Assembly: GCF_023856365.1 (NCBI RefSeq)
Contig: NC_064538.1
Location: 8,006,435-8,070,434, forward strand
Source: Brienomyrus brachyistius
Lineage: Eukaryota; Chordata; Actinopteri; Osteoglossiformes; Mormyridae
Length of the DNA: 64,000 nucleotides
Direction of reading: 5' to 3'
Shown here: in pieces, positions 25,721 through 44,475 of the stretch
Layout: each line of letters begins with the position of its first letter
Position numbering within the stretch: position 1 is the first letter of the stretch
Notes under the pieces: model-generated
The model's input: only the letters and a program-made list of their open reading frames with translations
The model's database searches: none
Told to the model about the DNA's origin: nothing
Program-made: the position numbers and the translations under genes

Positions 25721-27267
25721 TGAGTCGGTGGCTGGGGGGGTTTGGGGGTTTTTATGGGAGGGTTGGATTGATGGCAGCCCCTCTGTTTTGGGGGCACAGG
25801 GGGCTGTAGGAGGCTGACCGGCTGTTCCCACAGTCTGTCTCCTTGCAGCCACCTTTGACACGCAGGTCTGCCAGACGAAAAGCTTTGCTGGGGGGGGGGG
25901 GGGGGGGGCACGGAAAGGGGGACACGAGGGGGGTAAGCTCAAGGGGGGGAAAACAACAACAAAAAAAAAACAAAAAATTCATCATTATTCTGAATTCGAG
26001 ACAGAAGGAGAGAGTGAGAGAAAGAAGGGGAACTGGGGAAGATGGGAACAAGGAAGGAGGGAGAACACCCCCCACCACCCCACATGGCAGTCATAGTAAC
26101 AGGCTCAGGTACAGACAGAAATCTGCAATTGGCACCGTCTCTAAACCGTCCTGCAAAGATGGAATCCGTTAAACTGAAGCTATTTCTCCACTGAAGCTGA
26201 GACCCATCATCTGCAAGCTGTCATTAGGATCTTTAAAAAACACAGTCAACTTGTAGAGCATCATGGTTGGAGCAAATGTGGGAACCTCCAGCACCTTCCT
26301 ATACGCTCATCTCTCCTAGAATTAACTACACAGTCGATTATTCCCCTCTCTACAAATCCCAGCGGTCAAAAAATCCACAGGGCGCAAATACACATGTTGG
26401 CATTCTACTTTAGGGTCAGGGCACGCGCAGCGCTGGACGACATGCCACGTGATGGGGGCGGGGGGGCGGAGTCACAGGTTCACCAGCACAGTTTGCAGTC
26501 TCTGTGTTGAAGGGCGACGACCTTCCACTGCGACTGTCCTCGTTCCATGTGCGTGTTTGTCGGAAAATGACAGCGCCGTCCATGAGCGAGGTGACTTCTC
26601 AGGGAGGACAAGGTGAAGAGGACAACGTACAGAAGATATTTTTGAAGGGAAGATGATATTATGCAGAAAAAAAAACAGGACAGCAAGGGGCAAGACTTCT
26701 TATTAAAATTCCTGCAAAATTGTAGAAGATTGTTTTCCCAACTGAGGATTATTGTTTTAAGGGGGTGATCAGTGGAATGTGTCATCCGGTTTTGGTCAGC
26801 ACAGCTCGGAGGCCGTAGGCTGTATGACCATGCTGACGTGCAGAGAGCATTTGACTTTTCCTTCACGTACCAGTGGCTACCCTGTTTGTGCTGTTTAGCG
26901 TGGGCTTCCTTTGGGCCGCTGGCCTGCAGTCTGCAGAACAGGGTTTTTTGTTTGCGTGTTAGCACACATGTTGCGCCCATGCGCGCCTGGTAGTCTCTAT
27001 GCGGGGAGCAGCTGGGAGGCAGGCAGGACCCGCCAGAGGCGAAGCCCCACTGTTGACCCTGTCAGCAAATGATTGCCCCTGAGAACCTCCACGCTGCTTC
27101 AGAGAGCCTAGACATGGTCACTGCACCATCACCTCCAAGCTCCAAGCATATAAATGCACTTTACACTCCGGGGTCCTACAATTCACTGACTTAAACAATG
27201 CATTAAATATACATTAAGAAATATTCACATGTATAACAGAAGCGTACGATTGTTGTAAAATTATATA

Positions 27268-27306
27268 GAGAATAGAATAGAATAGAATAGAATAGAATAG
27301 AATAGA
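27268..27306. repeat. (AATAG)n pentanucleotide repeat
   Basis: About seven to eight AATAG units in tandem, directly visible. Confidence 0.9.
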
Positions 27307-28717
27307 TTTTTCACACGCAGCTCTATTCTATCAATTTATCAATTTATAACATATGATAATATCATATCAGGGCATTTTGAAGAAAAGGCCCACATCAAAT
27401 GTATGAAGAAAGACGTAATCCGTACTGCGACTGCACAGCAAGTAGTGGGAGCGACGATCTTCCCGGTTCTCGTGGCGCAGCTAATGAAAGCTGAGTTTCA
27501 GGGCCTAGCCGAGACAGAGTGGATTTTGAGGATGTCAAATTGGGGACAGAGACATGCCCCCACCCCATTTACAATACAGTTTTGATTGCCCCAAGTCACA
27601 GAACAAGTCAGAATCACACAAGGACCCTTCTGAAAGAGAAAGATGGACGATGCACTAAGTAGTGAAAATCTTGAAAGAAGAAAAATGTAGAGGGAGCCCT
27701 CAGGCCGGAGGGGAGAATTCCCCGCACCCCCAACACCACTGGGATGCCCCTGTATCACGCTGGGCCTCCCCAGCCTCACATTGGTCTTCCCCTGCTTCAC
27801 GCTGGGCTCCAGGGTCGGAAGGTGGACGGACATTGGCCCTCTGTGAGTGGCGAGGTAGATAGGAAGCCAGCGTAGGCAAATAATTTACACCCCGTTATCA
27901 AACCCCCACATATCCTGAGCATGACCTCACTCATTATCTCCCATTGCCCCCCAAGAAAGGTTAACACCCAGCAAGACAATTTTTCATTCACACCAAGTGA
28001 ACTTAATGAACTTCACTATAGCACATACTAAGCCATCATCCGTGAAATAACAGGCCTTAATTTGTACCGTATTTGATAATCGCTTATATAGGAAAATGAT
28101 AAATACATATTTAAGTCTTGCATAAAAACATCTGGCATAATTCTAAGATAGATCTTTCACTTACTGTTTAAATTTCTTTCTCACCAAGAACACCAGAGAT
28201 CATGATAGCGGTCTCATGTGTCTTACAAAAAGGTGATTGTATAAATCATAATATCAGTAACAAATGAGCTGGTCTCTGAAGAAATGACCTTATAACAATT
28301 AGATTTTTACTTCCTTAAATTAACTTTGCTTAACAAATGCTTGTGAAAATTCGGTGCACAAGTCTTTCATTTTCTCACCGGCTGTGTGTCACTCTGAGTT
28401 CACGAGCGCATCACTCCCTACCTGCCTGGGCTTCTACGGATTGGCCAGCATGGACAGTGAGCCCCCCCACAGTCCCAGACTCTGAAAACCCAGGCATTAA
28501 TCATACATTGTCTGAGCACTGTCCACCAAGAAAAAGTTGCTTAAGACAAAGGAGAAGGAGCCTGGATTTTTGGTTTTAATTACTAGCTGTGTTTTTACAG
28601 GGACGGTGGGCAAAAACTCAACTCTGACACACAGGGAGAAGAATGTTTATTTGCTGCAGTTTGGGAGCAGAGTGGCTTGCAGGAACAGTGACACATTATT
28701 TTGTCAGTCACATGTAC

Positions 28718-28754
28718 ACACACACACACACACACACACATGCACACACACACA
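28718..28754. repeat. (CA)n microsatellite
   Basis: ACAC repeats with a single TG interruption, directly visible. Confidence 0.9.
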
Positions 28755-28756
28755 GG

Positions 28757-29005
28757 TTTATAATTATATCTTTCTGGGGACTCTCCATTCATTTCTATGG
28801 GGGAAAACTGTAATCCCACACGACGACCGTAACCCCCACCCAGCCCTAACCTTAATCGTAAGTAGATAAACAAAACATGAGACTTTTGGCATTTTTAGCT
28901 TTTTTGATTGTATTCACAGATCATTGCGGGGACCTCAAACTTGGTCCCCACAACATCAAAATAACAGGTTTTTATTACATTGCGGGGAACATTTAGTCCC
29001 CTACA
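28757..29005. repeat. Interspersed repeat next to (CA)n, copy 2
   Basis: This is the same block order as at 4470-4745: GGGGACTCTCC, TTCATTTCTATGGG, CCCAGCCCTAACC, TTTTGGCAT, TTTTTTGATTGTATTCACAG, then GGGGACC...GGTCCCC and ATCAAAATAACAGG. The GGGGACC/GGTCCCC arms are better preserved here. Confidence 0.7.
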
Positions 29006-30384
29006 ATGTAATATAAACATAATCCACACACATACACATGCTCTAATGTAGCTCTCAAGTGAGACACCAACACAATAATCACAGCAAATGTGCCGATCAC
29101 TGACAGTTGTTTAATTTCACCTTTTCAACATAACTGGCCACACCAACGCAGCGATTGCTACTGTCGGAGGGCTACAGCTTTTCAATTTTCGCGAAGGGTA
29201 GACACCATGATGACTGAACACAGCGTCCAGGGTATCACAGCAAAGGAAGGAGGCCAACCCGTTCACGTCTATATTTGTGCGTGTTTCCTGTCTCACTGCA
29301 AGCACCTACCTACCATTGCATCTCTGTTCTGGTCCCACACGTTATTCCCTAGAGCTGCGCTGTCAAGGATTGTCAGGAAGACATTTCATTTGGCTGCTAC
29401 TTCCTAACTGAAACGACGCTGAGGACAGACAACCGCAAGAGCCGCACACAATACCCCCCCCCCCTGCCTTGTGCCTGCATCCATGCTGAGAGATCTGCTT
29501 GCGTAACATAGCCCCCCAACCCCCCAGTTCTCCCTCACCGCCCTGTGCACCCTATTCTTTAATCACTTCCAGAACAGAACTGTCCCGACAGAAAAATGTG
29601 TCATCAACCCCAACCCCTTCGTCCCCTTCTCTCCGATTCGCACTCTCTCTCTCAATCTTTCCTTTGGGGCTGTAAAAGACAGGAGAACAGCCCGAGCCCA
29701 GGCTCATCTCCACTGCCTGTCATCAGTCACCAGTTATAACATCCATGCTGGTTTAGCTTCCATGTTGTTTGAGCAATTGGCTGCATCAGAAAGACTGCAG
29801 CGGACACTGTACACTGCCGCAGGAGCTGCAAGCCTCTCCATAATGGTTCTATAGATTTCAGATGCAAAACCTTCTGTGCATTGGCTCAAATGTACATTGA
29901 CCACAAATAGTCACAGAATGCCCAGTACCTTCCATGACAAAGACCCAAGACATCTTTTTTGCAGGTCATATCATGCAGTTTATGTACTTTAGCAATTGTT
30001 GTCACAATGCGAAAAAGCTTTTCCAGCTTTAGAAGAAAAACAGGTTTTTTTTAAAGATACCCTACAAATCAATTTATTAAATTTCACAGATGGGTAATAT
30101 AGGAGACTGTCCATGTTACTTGAAATAACAGTGTGTACTAAAGGAATGATTATCCATACAAAATAGCAAACATGAAACAAAATAATGTGCATGAAATCAA
30201 AAAAGGAAAGAGGAAAAATATTCAAGGACATTTGTAATTAAATCCTTGGTTGACATCTAGTGGCCATTGTAGAACCAACACCTCCCAAAAAAAGGTCTTT
30301 CTCCGTTGTCCATCTTCCACATCCACTTATCCAGTTGCATGATGCAAATTGCATGTTGCAAATCTCACAGCTTAGCTAAGCTGA

Positions 30385-30512
30385 ATGGTGTGTGCACCCT
30401 GTGATTGGTTGGTGTCCCATCCTAGGTCATTGCCTGCTTCTGGGATAGGCTAAGGGCCCATGGGACCCTGTGTAGGATAAGCGGGTATAGAAGATGGATG
30501 GATGGATACTAA
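30385..30512 (+). repeat. SINE 3' fragment with (GATG)n tail
   Basis: TGTCCCATCCTAGGTCATTG, TTCTGGGATAGGCT and GGATAAGCGGGTATAGAAG plus GATG repeats correspond to the 3' half of the complete copy at 51488-51848. The tRNA-like head is missing. Confidence 0.65.
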
Positions 30513-30655
30513 GTACATACAAAGCAGGGATCACCTTAGATGTATGTAAGAACTTACATACTTGGAATCAAGATGTTTTTTGTCACAAAAGTTCAGTATG
30601 TTACAACAGACCCCCCAATGTTATGCTACATAAATAAAATAAAATACCCATAGTA

Positions 30656-31367
30656 CTACCCAACCAGGACAGAGTTGCACCGGGCGGCAAGGAGACATGC
30701 GGCCCTGCATTTCCATTGCAGTTGTTTCCTGCGCTGGCTGCAGGCCACGCCAGTCAGTGCCAAAATGAGCAGGTCCAACATGTAGATGAAGGCCAAGGTG
30801 GAATCCTGTGACTGGGAACGACAGGCCAGCTAGCGCTGGTTCACCACAATCACTATTACCAACTGAGTAGCTGCATACACTTGCACCACAGCTAAAACCG
30901 CAGTCAATTTAGCCAGGGCTCTGATGGTGGGGCCACAAGCTTTCCGTACCAACCACTGCAGCCGCATGTCCTGGGTTAGCATGCATACAAAGTATGGGGC
31001 AAACACCACCACCAAGAGGGCATATTGGGTGATGCAGGCATGCTGACCTCACTCAGAGAGGTACACAAAGCTGAGGACACACAACCCGAAGCTGCTGGCC
31101 AGCATCAACAGCAATGGTGCCACCCCGCTACGCTTTTCGGCCTCAACGATCCCCGTCAAGCAGCAAAGCAGCAGCAGGGCCAGGATGAGGGAGGCCAGGG
31201 CTGCCCCGCCCACTGCCACTGGCACCACCACACCCCACACCTCCTTCAAGTGGCATGAAGGGTCACTTGAAGGAGGTGCAGCCTCAAGGAGAAGCTTCAT
31301 CCTCAGAAAAGCCGCTACCTACCAGGGAGAACATGAGGAGGCTCGCGAACATTGATGAGAATGCCAT
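30656..31367 (-). pseudogene. GPRC5-family (class C group 5) orphan receptor pseudogene
   Basis: On the minus strand a signal-peptide-like start (MAFSSMFASLLMFSLVG) lies at 31367. One frame over come HLKEVWGVVVPVAVGG, a hydrophobic segment, EAEKRSGVAPLLLMLAS, LVVVFAPYFVCML, VQVYAATQLVIVIVV and STLAFIYMLDLLILALTGVA. Their order and spacing fit the transmembrane core of GPRC5 receptors (WGIVLEA..., TKKRS..., VEVIINTEWLIITLV, FVMALIYV). The frame is broken by one frameshift after the leader, a TGA at 31049-31051, a TAG at 30830-30832 and a final TAG at 30656-30658. The last transmembrane segments and the cytoplasmic tail are missing. I read it as a single-exon, once functional gene that decayed. 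An intact gene with sequencing errors is less likely given three lesions. The family call rests on remembered family features, not on a search. Confidence 0.6.
31238..31278. repeat. Perfect 15-bp inverted repeat inside the GPRC5-like pseudogene
   Basis: CACCTCCTTCAAGTG (31238-31252) and its exact complement CACTTGAAGGAGGTG (31264-31278) flank an 11-nt spacer. They lie just where the leader frame and the receptor frame part. Confidence 0.85.
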
Positions 31368-31670
31368 TTCTCACAGAGACAGAGAGAGAGAAAGAGAGAG
31401 AACAGAATCATGTTATGTATGTAGGAAGCACTGATCTATTAAAAACAGTGCACTGCTGTGCAGGCCTGGGCAACAGACTGTGGGACTAATATGCTCAACT
31501 GGTTGTTTGAAACAAAATCCTGGTCTGGGTTTTTATTTTCTGGATCTGAAATTGCCACCTGTGCTAAGAGGGTGTAGTTTTTCCGCACGCTCAGCCCACC
31601 GCAGTCCTGGACGCAGGGAAACACTGAAGGGTGAAGGAGAGAGGGGGCGACAGGGCCTCCCCAGCCATTA

Positions 31671-31755
31671 GGGCTGTGCGATATATCGGATGCGAAATAA
31701 AAACATCTATCCGTTCATATAATGATTTATCGGGTTTTTTTCATGGTGTCGAATC
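31671..31755 (+). mobile_element. Solo end of a TIR element related to 59090-60130
   Basis: TAGGGCTGTGCGATATATCG, then GCGAAATAAAAAC and TAATGATTTATC, match the left end of the 59.1 kb element in order. No matching right end was seen nearby. Confidence 0.5.
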
Positions 31756-31948
31756 AGGTAGGAAAGTAGTGTAAAAAAGACTGTTTTTATACACTGGACA
31801 ATCATATTCTTTTACTTGTTTCCGCGAGTTGTGTAAATATACACATACACAAAGTGCGGACATAACACTTACTTTTACTAAATATCCTCTCAGTACCTAT
31901 ATACCTTTGTATACACATCCCTTTTTTTTCCATTGAGCGAAAGATCCA

Positions 31949-32066
31949 GGGGTCGCTTTCCCGAAAGTGGTTTGTTAACTCGTTCGTTCATTTACTAGCG
32001 ATCCGACCCAGATCGTTCTTTATTTCGTTAGTTAATCTCTAAGATTAATCGCTTTCGGCAAAGCCA
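31949..32066. mobile_element. Small foldback (MITE-like) element
   Basis: GGGGTCGCTTTCCCGAAAG at the left is an imperfect inverted match of the right end GATTAATCGCTTTCGGCAAAG. The TTTCCCGAAAG-type terminal text is common in small fish DNA transposons. Superfamily is not established. Confidence 0.4.
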
Positions 32067-32254
32067 CACCAAACTATCTTGTCTGGTGTTGAAAATCCCA
32101 CGCCAGCCAACTGACCAAAGTTGACAACCCTGCATTTACATTAAATTTCTCACAAAACATGCTAAAGTATATACAATGAACAAAGACGAAAGTGCATGAT
32201 TAAGTTAACTTTGTCAAACAAATAATAGATAGCGTTTACCACATGTATGGTGGT

Positions 32255-32395
32255 GGAGTGGCTAGCATTGTGGTTACATTGCTATTTAGTGTGTGCCTAC
32301 GACTTTGTTCCCTATGATGGACGGCATCCTGTCCTGATCCACCATGACCATGCATTGGATAAGGGATTACGGAAGAAGTGCGACTGATAAATTAA
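32255..32395 (+). repeat. Degenerate tRNA-like SINE fragment
   Basis: GGTGGTGGAGTGGCTAGCAT at the left and TTGGATAAGGGATTACGG at the right match the head and tail of the complete SINE copy at 51488-51848. The middle is deleted or diverged. Confidence 0.45.
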
Positions 32396-32808
32396 ATATT
32401 TGCATGCATATTCATCAAAGGATGGATGTATCATAACTGAAACTAGAATTGATAACTAGTAAAATAAATTGCATTGAAATTTATATGGGTGCATACATGC
32501 TTCTCAGAAAATAGCAAAAACGAGTGTTCAGCTTGCAAGATTCTTTCGTTCTTTACTTCGTCCATTCATTTCCCTGTACTGTATATAGCAACCCGCTGCA
32601 TTGTGGGATGTTTCGATCCTCCAACAGGGCTCACTGAAATAAAATAGTTCCCACCTAAGATCGTGAATAATCAAATCAGATATGACTTTATTGTACCTTT
32701 TATTATACCCGTTTAACTTTCACATAAATATTAAAATTCAATTTTATATAAAATTACAGGTTGTCATTCGCTTTCTTATAATAAAAATTCTTTGGCGCGG
32801 AGGCACAG

Positions 32809-32847
32809 TATAAACTCGACAGTGCTGCGGTCACCGGTCCTCTTTCC
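32809..32847 (+). promoter_or_regulatory. rps26 core promoter: TATA-like box and 5' TOP start
   Basis: TATAAAC lies at 32809-32815. Thirty bases downstream is the pyrimidine tract CCTCTTTCC (32839-32847), typical of the 5' terminal oligopyrimidine start of ribosomal protein mRNAs. This predicts a 5' UTR of about 26 nt before ATG 32865. The spacing is as expected for TATA to start site; usage is inference. Confidence 0.55.
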
Positions 32848-32864
32848 AGCTTCTCAAGCGAAAA

Positions 32865-36620
<3,756 letters not shown>

Positions 36621-36663
36621 CCCTGGATAGCTTCGAAGATTGTGTAAATAATGATTACGCAAC

Positions 36664-36669
36664 AATAAA
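36664..36669 (+). terminator. rps26 polyadenylation signal
   Basis: AATAAA lies 44 nt after the rps26 stop codon, in keeping with the short 3' UTR of ribosomal protein mRNAs. Confidence 0.75.
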
Positions 36670-39600
36670 CATGATTGGAGACACCTTCTTGTGTTTCATT
36701 GGGGGATGCATTGAGATTTGCCTGACTAAACACATCTAGCTGTCAGTAGACTTTTGCGTGAGAAGGTGAACCCGGTGTTCTCAACTGGCAGCTGGGTGGG
36801 ATGTAAAGTCATTTTGAGGAGCTTCTGTTTCGTACATCCATTAAACTTGGACTTCACCTTTTTATTTCATGTTGGATTTGGCTTAATTACCTTTAAGAGT
36901 AGTCACACGTCTGTGGGACCTTGAGCTAGGCCCTTACCACCATCTCCAGGGGCACCGCACGCTGGCTGACCCTATGCCGTGACCCAAACTCACGTATGTG
37001 TCTGTGTGTCTCATGGAGAGTAAGATGGGCTAGAAGAAGAGAAGAATTTCACTTCAACTATGTGCGAATGGCAAATAAATGATTGTTTTAATTTAAATGT
37101 TTCTTGACCTTGCAAAATCTTCAAGCTATAGATGTTTTGCAAGTATTGAACCATTTTTCAACTGACTTTCAGGGGTTATGGGTCAACCTTGATGTAACCG
37201 GTTCAAGAAAATAGTCAGTTACACAATATATATATATTTGAAAGAAAAAAAACTAGTCTATATTAATTCATATTGTGTTTCTTTACCTCCATAGTGTGAA
37301 CATGCTGTCATTACACAATAATATATGTACAACCATGGTCTATGTACATATCTTTTCCGTAGCACCCCAAGCCAAACAGGAAACACTGGGAAGTTATTAG
37401 ACTGATGTATTTGCAACACTATTTTCCTGAAACTAAGTTGCAGTAGGGAAACATACGTGGAGAGTTTTATGAACTGTTATAGCAGAAATGGTGATACGGG
37501 CGAGTACAAGAATTCCTTTCCAAATTCATGTGAAATGTCCAAACAAGTTCTTCAGTGAGGAATTGTTTAATGTGAGATGTATTGCAAAATCTCACCCAAG
37601 CTAAGCTGCTGTTGCCATGGAAACTAAATGTAGCAAAACACAAAGTCCCTATTTCGGGGTGGTAATGGCTGTGGCGTTTTTGTTTTCATAGACTAGCTTC
37701 TAAATGATTACTCAGGGCAGGCTTTCACATCGAATGTCAGAGTGGCAAGACGTGACTTCAGTTTCTCTGCACATCGTCAGACTGCAAAATATTTTCAACA
37801 CCAAATCTATTAAATGCTTTTCCAATTTTAAGAAAATGTAGTTTTAGATTTGTGATTAATCGAATTTAGGTAGTACTGTTGACCAGTCACATGCTTACAC
37901 CATGTGTGACAGTTAAGTTTCAGTGTGATATGATTTAAGCACCATACTATGGTACGTTTCACAACTTAAAATGTACTGTAGTGTTAAACTAATAATTGAA
38001 AGTAAAACCACATTAGGAGTAGTTACAAGCAATTAAATCCAAAAAAGGTCACTGTATTTAGGTAAGAATTCAACCTCAGTTTTACAACAAATAGTACTTT
38101 ATTCAATGTATTTATTGGACATGAAAAACTACTTAACAAAACAGAACTGTTACACTTCTCCCCCTTAAAACCAAATCAAAAAGCAATACCTTTCAAAACT
38201 ACACAACTTCTCCAAAACATGAGGCAGTTATATATGTATACAAATATGAGGTAAAGAGTTTTTTCTTTGTCATAGATTTTTTTCCTCAAATATTTAAAGA
38301 CAAGGAACTCGAAAAAAATCCCAAGCAGTTTCAGTGACGTTAAAATCCTTTCTTTTTCCATTTACCCATTGCTTCCTGTCTCATAAAAACTTCTCTTTTC
38401 TTTGCAAGGGCTTTGAGTAAACTCAAGCCCAAATAAAACAGCACTAGTTGGGATTAAGAGATGGTGACAATCTGCTGCAGAAATGAAGCTGAACACACAT
38501 GTTGTAACACCCACCCCTTCCCCAAAGTACACAGTCTGTTTGCCATCTCACACAAAAACACGCACACACCCTTTTCTCTTTCAAAATATATCTGTGACAG
38601 ACCAAGTGCATCTTACCACATTTATAATAAAAAAACAACTATTTAAGAAAACTTACTGGTTTTCGATTTGTTTTACATTTCTGAATTCCAAGTTCTCTTT
38701 TTTTTTTTTACCTTGCAAGTAATAAATAACGTATTTGGTCTCCTCAATGCTTTTTAGTTAGTCATATAAATAATTTGCTTATAGTTTTTATTCTTGAATT
38801 TTAAGAACGTGGCATAAATATTCAATAAGAGGTCTGGGAATAACCAGCCTAGCTGGCACCTCCACGATAAACAACATGGACATCCCCTCCTCGGAATCAA
38901 CCCTTTTAAAATAAAGAGTCTTTGACATGCTGCTTTCATCTTCTGTGTTTTCTGGCTGTATTACAAGTTTTCTTGAGCAATTCAGATCTCCATTTTAGCC
39001 AGATTAAAAAGGAATGTCCCCTATAATCCAGTATTTTTGAGAGCAGAGCGGAGGCAATAAAATATACATCAGAATATTAGGAGCTCTGAGACCTGAACTA
39101 TTTGCAGCCATTCAACTTCCAGGTTATGTATAAGAGGGAACCCCTTGTTAATAAAGAGTATTTAAATCTTTAAAATAATAATAATAATCTACATTGGATG
39201 TTTGACATTCAAATTCCATTCTTCAGTAAATTTTCTAAATGCCATATAGGCATAAATCAGTGCAAAACCAATGTTCATGGAACACAGGTCAATCATCATC
39301 ATCACCACCACAGAGTCTGTCATAACGTATCACATCTTTGTCAAAAAAGCCCCCCCCCCTTCCCCAAAGCACAAAAAACACACACACACACACACAGAAA
39401 AAGCAGGAAAATTAGAAAGTGCAATCCTTATCAGAGGGACCCCCCCTCCCCTAAGGTTCCTTAAAAGAACCAGTTTGTTTCACGTGGCTCAGTCTGATCT
39501 GCACCTTAACATTCACAGTTCCAAGGAGAGCTTCATGGGAACTGCTCAAATATGACCGTCTACTGGAGGATGGTGAGGAAAGGTGCAATATCCAGACCAA

Positions 39601-40566
39601 TGACGCTCTTCACCATTGACATGCTGTCTAAAGCAGTACCTTAAAGGAAAGGAGTAGGCAAGATTTCCCATTTCATATGTCTACAAAAGCTTCTGTATAC
39701 TGGGTCTGAGGCTCAGCATTCACTTGTGCTGAACGAGAGCTCCTCGCTGTGATATGTGATATTCCCCATTTCGGGAGACCTTTGACACGCTGCAATATTA
39801 TATAGAAATATAAGTCTGCAGGCGTATTATGTCAAGAAAAGACAGACAGCCTCCTGAGACTGTAAAACGGCTATGTGCGTAATTCTGTGGATGTGCTGAT
39901 CTAGGTAGACATGGTGCTTCTGGCAAGGCAACGTGCGCCCACTTTGACCATTTCGACTTTTGGCTTCCCAATCAGGAGTGGCGGACCACACTCTTACCCT
40001 TACTGGGCTCTGGTGCCCACATAGAAACGCTGAAGGGAGACGGACGGCAGTGACCCCCCCCCCCCCCCCCCCCCCATCCCAAAGTGTGATTATTAAATCC
40101 TCTGCCCAAGACTCAGGCTGTCAAAAGTAGTTCTGTGACCTAGAAAATTATCCAGCTGCCCTCCGAGTCACCGCTCTTGGTTATGATCCAGTCCCTGACA
40201 GCCCATTACACAGGGTCAAGTGTGGGTTTGTGCTGTGCAAATGCTCCCCTCCCCACCCCCAACACCCCCCCCCCCACACTTCAAAGAGGGCAAACCACAC
40301 AGGAAGAAGGCACTTCTGACGCAAAACAACTGCATTCTGGAAAATAGAGTGCAATTATAATTTGCCGATCATCCCTTGACTAAACTTCTCCCACAACATC
40401 TCCTCCCAGTTCCCGTCTCCAGTCCAGTGCAGATCAAACCCTAACCCATCCTCACCTCCTGCACACACAGTGCTTTTCGAACCCGTGCTGCCTTCCCTGT
40501 GCATTCACCTCTCCGCTCCGGCCCGCATCACCGTTCCCCCACCCCGAACCCCGCGGCTCCCATACC
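36670..40566. other. rps26-ikzf4 convergent interval, including likely ikzf4 3' UTR
   Basis: No coding exon was recognised. Two TTTATT copies at 38098-38103 and 38111-38116 read AATAAA on the minus strand and could end a 2.5 kb ikzf4 3' UTR; another lies at 38787-38792. A stretch around 36.9-37.08 kb (GACCTTGAGCTAGGCCCTTA ... GGCAAATAAATGATTG) resembles a dispersed fish repeat. A 22-nt C run is at 40054-40075. Confidence 0.45.

Positions 40567-44475
<3,909 letters not shown>

Larger units (their letters stand above)
21994..30655. other. Gene-free region downstream of wnt1
   Basis: About 8.7 kb without a recognised exon. The left part is probably wnt1 3' UTR. The middle (about 24.3-26.1 kb) is strongly purine-rich on the plus strand, with (GA)n, G runs and a block of homeodomain-like sites. 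The right part holds an (AATAG)n tract, a (CA)n tract with its attached repeat and a SINE fragment. Long open frames on the minus strand across 24.3-25.2 kb are low-complexity Ser/Leu/Pro translations of the purine tract. Confidence 0.6.
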
